The notes beneath the pieces are model-generated. The model saw nothing but the letters and a program-made list of their open reading frames with translations. It had not been told where the DNA came from and ran no database searches. The position numbers were made by a program, and so were the translations under genes. A DNA stretch of 64,000 nucleotides from Bacillus shivajii (lineage in GTDB: Bacteria > Bacillota > Bacilli > Bacillales > Salisediminibacteriaceae): contig NZ_CP084703.1 in assembly GCF_020519665.1 (NCBI RefSeq), positions 310,001 to 374,000 on the forward strand. The letters run 5' to 3'. The first letter of the stretch is position 1; every line of letters begins with the position of its first letter. Positions 59,441-64,000 of the stretch are shown piece after piece.

Positions 59441-60220
59441 ATGCTGACAGAATCTGATTCTACGCATTGTAATGAAAGGTTTACCGCAATTCAAACTGCA
59501 ATTAAAAGATTTATATTACGTCAAAAGCATGATGTACATAAAGGGGTTGTTAATGGAAGGTTTATGTCATGGCTATTAAATATAAATGGGGAGGGTAACC
59601 AAGAAAGTGGAAAGAGATTTAAGCCATTTAACCAATTAAAAGGAGTAACTAGAAAATTTCAGGATCTTACTGAGAAGGATCTTACAATGCTTGGAGTATC
59701 GGTTGGAAAAGGAGTAAGTTTGTTATTTACAAGTGGCATTGAAGTAAGGGGAATTGTTACAGAGGTTATAAGGGAAAACGATAAAACGATACAGGTGACT
59801 TTCCGTGATTGCTTTGTTACATATGAAGATGAAGTTTTATTTGATCCAAATTGTGGGTTGTATCATTTATCTGTTGAAGAAACAATCCCAATGTTTTGTC
59901 TTCATGATCATTTGAATAGTCATAGCGGTAATAATACATTGACTACACTCTCTCGGTTAAATGATCTATATGAACAAATCAGAGGTGTGAGAACAGGTAT
60001 TCAGACTGCTGGAATTGTTGTCATTGCAGCAGTTTGGGAGGAATTGAAGAAGACAGATAAATACGACTGGCTCTTGCGATTAGAAATGGTTGAAATCCTA
60101 CAAGAACGCAATTGGTTGCCTGAAGTAAGGAATGAAATCGAGTGTGATCTAGAAAGGATAAAGGTGCAAGACGAAAAGTTCTATTTAGTAATAAAAAGTG
60201 GTTTGGATGTATGCAAGTGA
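59441..60220 (+). CDS. Stand-alone protein resembling the C-terminal domain of Bacillus phenylalanine 4-hydroxylase
   Basis: The protein has 259 residues from an ATG after AAGGGGAGG. From about residue 80 it reads DLTMLGVSVGKGVSLLFTSG, EVRGIVTEVIREND, VTFRDCFVTYEDEVLFDP and later LSRLNDLYEQIRGVRTG. This pattern recalls, from memory, the extra C-terminal region of the long Bacillus phenylalanine hydroxylases. The catalytic His-His-Glu iron domain is absent. The first 75 residues have no recognised match. It could be a remnant, a regulatory partner or a separate family. No hydroxylase gene is adjacent. Confidence 0.6.
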   Translation: MLTESDSTHCNERFTAIQTAIKRFILRQKHDVHKGVVNGRFMSWLLNINGEGNQESGKRFKPFNQLKGVTRKFQDLTEKDLTMLGVSVGKGVSLLFTSGIEVRGIVTEVIRENDKTIQVTFRDCFVTYEDEVLFDPNCGLYHLSVEETIPMFCLHDHLNSHSGNNTLTTLSRLNDLYEQIRGVRTGIQTAGIVVIAAVWEELKKTDKYDWLLRLEMVEILQERNWLPEVRNEIECDLERIKVQDEKFYLVIKSGLDVCK

Positions 60221-60399
60221 AATACTCACCACTAACGTTGGGCTAACCCCTCACACGTTTGAAGAGGGAGAATTCTTTGGGAAGAGCGTTAAGAGTTAAT
60301 GAGTTAATAATGGTTTTAGGTGAATGTACCTAAGTTACAAACAAACTAATAACTTGGGATTTCATTAAAACTTATAAAATAATATTTACCTTTTCTATT

Positions 60400-60428
60400 T
60401 TGCTTGCCGTACTGGCGGGCAATTTTTT
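60400..60428 (+). terminator. Intrinsic terminator
   Basis: TTGCTTGCC pairs with GGCGGGCAA (one G-T pair) across TACT and is followed by TTTTTT. It lies 180 bp after the hydroxylase-domain gene. Confidence 0.75.
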
Positions 60429-60589
60429 GTTCGAGAAGTTGATATGATAAGTTAACCCCATTTAAGAGCAGATTAGATTCCAATGATTGTAAATGAAATT
60501 CTTCGTCAGGGTGTGTCGAATTTCCTATTTTTTTGTTGCTTTATGTAAGATTATTCTATAGAATAGATTTTATTGGAAAAGTAAATATA

Positions 60590-60682
60590 AATAATCATGT
60601 AAAAGGCAAACTATCTCGAAAGGATAGGACGCAAAGCCTAGGGTCTAAGGTGTATGTCACTATGATCGCCTGGTTACCAAAT
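60590..60682 (+). ncRNA. c-di-GMP-I (GEMM) riboswitch upstream of a chemoreceptor
   Basis: The core reads AAAAGGCAAACTATCTCGAA, AGGATAGGACGCAAAGCCTA, GGGTCTAAGG and then ATCGCCTGGTTACC. The GGCAAA loop, the GNRA-type P2 stem, GGACGCAAAGCC and the closing GCC-TGG region are all present. It is followed by a terminator hairpin and then the chemoreceptor gene at 60807, a typical c-di-GMP-controlled motility target. Confidence 0.9.
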
Positions 60683-60705
60683 ACGATATACCTAGGTAAA
60701 TGTTT

Positions 60706-60738
60706 GGCTATTCTACTATTTTAGAATAGTCTTTTTTA
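60706..60738 (+). terminator. Riboswitch-associated terminator
   Basis: GGCTATTCTA pairs with TAGAATAGTC across a short loop and is followed by TTTTTT. It lies between the aptamer and the chemoreceptor gene. Confidence 0.85.
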
Positions 60739-60806
60739 TTTTCCATAATGTGAGCTGGAAAAAAGTATTTAAAAGTCATCAAAGAAAATTAAGTGGAGGG
60801 TGAAGA

Positions 60807-62543
60807 ATGATTTCGAAATTCAAGAAAAAAAAGAATGACAATCATGCAAGGAAATTGAAACTTAAGTTAAGGACAAAGTTAATTGCTAGTTTTTTGTTCG
60901 TTTCATTAATTTTTGGTGTGGCAAGCGTAGTCTCCTACATAAATATGAATCAATCAAATAATTCTTATAGTTATATCATTGATACGGTCATTGAAGTAAG
61001 AAATATTAGTTCAGAAATTGAGTACAATATTAGTCGGCAAAGTAGTAATATGCGAGGGTATTTATTAACTGAAGACGAAGAACAGCTTGAAAGATTAGAG
61101 GCAGCGAATGAACGAATCTTTCTATTAATTGAGGAAGCAAAAGCGTTGAGTACTATTGAGGAAACAGTGCAACGTTTAGATGTAATTGAAGAGATGAATG
61201 AACAATATATGGAAGAAGTCAATTTAGCTTTAAACCTAGGGAATACCCATATCGATCGAGCAATTGACCGTACAGTCAATTATATCATTCCCCGAGGTAG
61301 AATGATGGCAGACGAAGCTGAAGGATTTACAGAATGGTTAGATGGAGTTGTAGAGGAACAATATACGCAAACGACTCAAGAAACGAACCAAGCAATGGTA
61401 TTTGTTGTTGCGATGAGTGTCATTGCATTCATTTTAGCAATTGTTTCTGGAATTATCGTTTCAAACCTAATATCAAGACCGATTATCGGATTAGCGAAAA
61501 ATGCAAAACAATTAGCTTCAGGCGATTTATCTATAGAGAAGCTGACAGTTAAAAGCCGTGATGAGGTATATGACTTAAATGAGTCGTTCAATGAAATGAC
61601 TGATAGTTTACGTAATATGGTCTCTCAGATTTCAACGAATGCAGAACAAGTGGCAGCTTCTTCAGAAGAGTTAACAACTAGCGCAGAAGAAACGAGTAAG
61701 GCAACGAATCAAATTACAGAGTCCATTCAAGAAGTAGCGACAGGGGCCGATAATCAAGTTCAAAGTACAAACTCGGCAAATCAAACGGCAAGTGAAATCA
61801 AAAGTGGTATGCAGGAAATTGCTAAAAGTGTTGAATCCGTAATTTATTCGAGTGCGACAGCAGATGAAAAGTCTGCAAACGGAACAAAGGTTGTTGAAAA
61901 TGCTGTTAAACAAATGGGAGCAATTGATACAAAAACGGCAGAGATTGCGAATGTCGTCAGTCAATTAGGAGATAAGTCCAAAGAAATTGGTAGTATTATT
62001 TCATTAATTACAGATGTCGCGGAACAAACGAATTTATTAGCATTAAATGCCGCAATCGAAGCTGCTAGAGCAGGGGAACATGGAAAAGGGTTTGCTGTTG
62101 TTGCTGACGAAGTGCGTAAATTAGCGGAACAGTCCAATCACTCTGCGAATCAAATCGGAAATCTTGTTGAAGATATCCAAAAAGGGATTGATCAGTCCGT
62201 TTCAGTGATGGGAGAAGGTCGAGAATCTGTTCAAAAAGGAATCAATTCTGTAAATGAAGCAGGGACGGAATTTGGTTCGATATCAAAATCTATTGTAGAT
62301 ATTTCGACGCAAATTACTGAAGTTTCTGCAGCGGTGCAACAAATTTCAGCTGGATCTGAATCGATGGCTGCATCGGTTAACGAGGCAGCAAATGTTGCGG
62401 AACAATCTTCTGGGTATGCGCAAACTGTAGCGGCTTCGGCAGAAGAACAGATGGCTTCAATGGAGGAGATTACATCAGCTGCTGAAACGTTAGCAAGTAT
62501 GGCGGAGGAATTACAGGTAGAGGTAAGTAAGTTCAAATTATAG
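60807..62543 (+). CDS. Methyl-accepting chemotaxis protein with four-helix-bundle sensor
   Basis: The protein has 578 residues from an ATG after GTGGAGGGTG. Helix 1 lies at about residues 26-46 and helix 2 at about 198-220, enclosing a helical extracellular domain with [20 protein letters not shown], a four-helix-bundle (4HB/CHASE3-like) sensor. HAMP follows (about 220-275), then the signalling hairpin with tip [20 protein letters not shown] near residue 405 and [14 protein letters not shown]. The C-terminus [18 protein letters not shown] resembles the remnant at 18184. A c-di-GMP-I riboswitch controls it. Confidence 0.93.
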   Translation: MISKFKKKKNDNHARKLKLKLRTKLIASFLFVSLIFGVASVVSYINMNQSNNSYSYIIDTVIEVRNISSEIEYNISRQSSNMRGYLLTEDEEQLERLEAANERIFLLIEEAKALSTIEETVQRLDVIEEMNEQYMEEVNLALNLGNTHIDRAIDRTVNYIIPRGRMMADEAEGFTEWLDGVVEEQYTQTTQETNQAMVFVVAMSVIAFILAIVSGIIVSNLISRPIIGLAKNAKQLASGDLSIEKLTVKSRDEVYDLNESFNEMTDSLRNMVSQISTNAEQVAASSEELTTSAEETSKATNQITESIQEVATGADNQVQSTNSANQTASEIKSGMQEIAKSVESVIYSSATADEKSANGTKVVENAVKQMGAIDTKTAEIANVVSQLGDKSKEIGSIISLITDVAEQTNLLALNAAIEAARAGEHGKGFAVVADEVRKLAEQSNHSANQIGNLVEDIQKGIDQSVSVMGEGRESVQKGINSVNEAGTEFGSISKSIVDISTQITEVSAAVQQISAGSESMAASVNEAANVAEQSSGYAQTVAASAEEQMASMEEITSAAETLASMAEELQVEVSKFKL

Positions 62544-62548
62544 CTTGA

Positions 62549-62602
62549 AAAACTAGTGTTAGGATTAGCCTTTTAAAGGCTGGTTCTGTCACTAGTTTTT
62601 TT
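62549..62602 (+). terminator. Terminator after the second chemoreceptor
   Basis: AAAAACTAGTG pairs with CACTAGTTTTT around an inner hairpin (AGCC / GGCT) and ends in seven T residues. Confidence 0.85.
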
Positions 62603-62630
62603 GATTTATTAGTCTTAACCTTTGTGAATT

Positions 62631-62825
62631 TCATCGCATAACAAAATAAAGAAGTGTGAAAACCGTGAGTGGAATAAAAGTGACGATATAAATAACTGAA
62701 AGCCATACTACTTTACTTATTGTTGTATTTGTATAATTCTCATCTTTCGGGTTAATTCCAATGATGATTGTTGTCACTAGTGCTAAAAGGCATATAACAC
62801 CGCTAATAATAATAAGAACGTTCAT
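62631..62825 (-). CDS. Small two-helix membrane protein
   Basis: The protein has 64 residues from an ATG after AAAGGAGGTACTTC, a near-perfect ribosome site. Helix one is NVLIIISGVICLLALVTTII and helix two is VVWLSVIYIVTFIPLTVFTLL, with a polar loop GINPKDENYTNTT. The function is unknown. Confidence 0.7.
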   Translation of the reverse strand: MNVLIIISGVICLLALVTTIIIGINPKDENYTNTTISKVVWLSVIYIVTFIPLTVFTLLYFVMR

Positions 62826-63021
62826 TTGAAGTACCTCCTTTGGAGAAGTCTCATATTTTTCTATCTTACAAAACTTGTTAATGAATGAAAAATAAAATGC
62901 TCTATTTTCAAAGTGAACCGTAACAGTAGAGGTAAACGAGTCTTGAAAAAGTATAGAAAAATAAAAAGACCGTGGTGAATGTACACCAGGCCTTTAATTT
63001 CAATGCTATCAAGTCTGTCAT

Positions 63022-63177
63022 TTATTCATTGACAACTTTATTGACAATATCATGGACTTCCGTTCTACTAATTTTTTCTTTCCCTTCAGCTATAGCATCA
63101 AGTGTTGCATGAGCAAGTGCAAGCGGGATCTGACAAAAATGTTGATTTTTTTCTTTAATAAAAGGCTGTGTTAAAGC
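63022..63177 (-). pseudogene. Gene remnant, possibly the C-terminus of a squalene/phytoene synthase-like (YisP-like) protein
   Basis: A 51-codon minus-strand open stretch without a start reads PFIKEKNQHFCQIPLALAHA, then TLDAIAEGKEKISRTEV and IVNKVVNE before a stop. The composition is strongly protein-like. The F-x-x-IPLALAxATLxAI pattern resembles, from memory, the C-terminal helices of squalene/phytoene synthase-fold proteins of Bacillus. An upstream in-frame stop closes it, so the rest is lost. The identity is tentative. Confidence 0.4.
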
Positions 63178-63282
63178 TCAATGTTGATACCTTGGTATGT
63201 GAGGAATGGAGGGAGGAGAAGAGATGGGAGTTCTACCCCTGACGTGCACTTTATGCAGTAAGGGGCAGAAACCTTTTCATTT

Positions 63283-63999
63283 TTAATCTTCATTTGTTCT
63301 TTTCTTTTTCAGTAAAAGAACGAATAGAAATATGGAAAAAAGGAAGATGATGATAAATAATAGGCTAATCCACCATGGCAGTGCTGGTTCTTCCGTGGTA
63401 GGAACAGTTGGTGTTACAACAGATAATTGTTTTTCGTCTAAGATGACGTTTCCGGATTGGCTCATTCCAATGGTGGTTGTTCGTTTATCATTTTCTTGAA
63501 GAGTGACTAACATTTCTGGGTCAAAAAATGGTTGATCTTTTCTAGGTGTGATAAATGGCTGGAAGGTGGCCATTGCTTTTTCTTCATTCCAAAGGGATGG
63601 TTCAATAAGGGCGATGTATTGTAACGTTTCTAAAAGAAAAGGGCTACTCGATAAAGTGTTTTCATTCGTATCCCAAAGCTTTTCATGAAGGGAGATGATA
63701 TGGTCATTGATGAAATGGCTTGTTACATCTTCAACATTACGTTCATATACAATATTGAGATTTCTGATATTTTCCTTGTGTGGAACCATTGAAGAGGTCA
63801 ATTGTGCTAGCTGACTCAGCATTTGGCCATTTAATTTATCAGGAAGAATAAACGTCGTATCTTGTAAGCCGTGAGCATTTACAAAAGGAGCTGGCCAATT
63901 CGAAAAGTTAATCTCTGAGCTTTCAACAAGAGAGAAATCAAAAAAACTACTATTTTCAATTTCGATCCAGCGTGTAGAATCATCTCTTTGTATACAGTC
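63283..63999 (-). CDS. BcsB-like cellulose-synthase-associated protein, C-terminal part (5' end outside window)
   Basis: The frame is open from the right edge of the window through NFSNWPAPFVNAHGLQDTTF, ILPDKLNGQMLSQLAQLTSS and on to a C-terminal helix ALPWWISLLFIIIFLFSIFL with a basic tail KKKRTNED. The WPAPF-x(n)-FxLPD-x(n)-LxxLAxL pattern and a single C-terminal membrane anchor fit BcsB, the extracytoplasmic partner of a cellulose-type synthase. Its synthase, if present, lies beyond the window. The nearby c-di-GMP riboswitch is consistent with a c-di-GMP-linked polysaccharide locus. Confidence 0.6.
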   Translation of the reverse strand, partial: DCIQRDDSTRWIEIENSSFFDFSLVESSEINFSNWPAPFVNAHGLQDTTFILPDKLNGQMLSQLAQLTSSMVPHKENIRNLNIVYERNVEDVTSHFINDHIISLHEKLWDTNENTLSSSPFLLETLQYIALIEPSLWNEEKAMATFQPFITPRKDQPFFDPEMLVTLQENDKRTTTIGMSQSGNVILDEKQLSVVTPTVPTTEEPALPWWISLLFIIIFLFSIFLFVLLLKKKRTNED

Positions 64000-64000
64000 G

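Overview
The window looks like chromosome from a low-GC, spore-forming Bacillaceae bacterium, probably one of the alkaliphilic or soil Bacillus relatives. The clues are strong AGGAGG ribosome binding sites, sigma-A promoters, an NhaC-type Na+/H+ antiporter, an LtaS-family enzyme, a squalene-hopene/sporulenol-type cyclase, an MhqR-type quinone regulator and repeat families typical of Bacillus intergenic DNA. No rRNA, tRNA, CRISPR array, prophage or intact insertion sequence was seen. The genus cannot be fixed from the sequence alone.

Layout. Positions 1-10.8 kb carry the end of mgtE, a Gly/Ala-rich membrane protein, an ECF sigma/anti-sigma/membrane-protein operon, a very large secreted vWA-lipase protein and a DMT exporter. 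Positions 10.9-17.9 kb hold an MMPL-type transporter split into two frames with its TetR regulator and a palindromic operator, then an MhqR quinone-stress module (MarR regulator, WrbA-like flavoprotein, VOC dioxygenase, several matching operators) and an Rpn-type nuclease. Positions 18-22.2 kb hold two abutting gene remnants, a c-di-GMP-I riboswitch and a chemoreceptor-CheW-CheX-CheY cassette. Positions 22-35 kb are a mixed accessory region: acyltransferase, pentapeptide-repeat protein, possible coat protein, lipoprotein, frameshifted arsenite-type permease, a CoA-disulfide reductase-rhodanese-TusA fusion, a two-component system with small Met/His-rich neighbours, and a CBS protein.

Positions 37-49.5 kb form the most distinctive part, a reactive-sulfur island. 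It has a CstR repressor (Cys31/Cys60), two DsrE-family proteins, several rhodanese and TusA domains, a rhodanese-persulfide dioxygenase fusion, a SulP transporter coupled to a beta-carbonic anhydrase, and a methyltransferase. On the opposite strand lies a CcdA/TlpA-like/two-component operon. Four CstR-like promoter-operators are stacked as tandem units of about 163 bp before the main operon. Similar operators precede dsrE2 at 37.2 kb and the reductase fusion at 28.6 kb, so one persulfide-responsive regulon probably ties these loci together. Long palindromes with a GGGACC-A-GGTCCC core punctuate the island.

Positions 49.9-64 kb carry NhaC, an LTA synthase-like protein, a coiled-coil protein, an archaeal-type (DUF120) riboflavin kinase homologue, an ABC exporter with its TetR repressor and two operators, a stand-alone domain resembling the C-terminus of Bacillus phenylalanine hydroxylase, a second c-di-GMP riboswitch before a second chemoreceptor, and a truncated BcsB-like protein at the right edge. 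Two c-di-GMP riboswitches, two chemoreceptors and the BcsB-like protein suggest c-di-GMP control of motility and surface polysaccharide.

The window is also rich in small repeats: three loci of 20-bp-periodic tandem repeats, three copies of a block centred on TAAACAAACGTTTGTTTA, two copies of an approximately 300-bp dispersed repeat, and several perfect palindromes with a conserved core.
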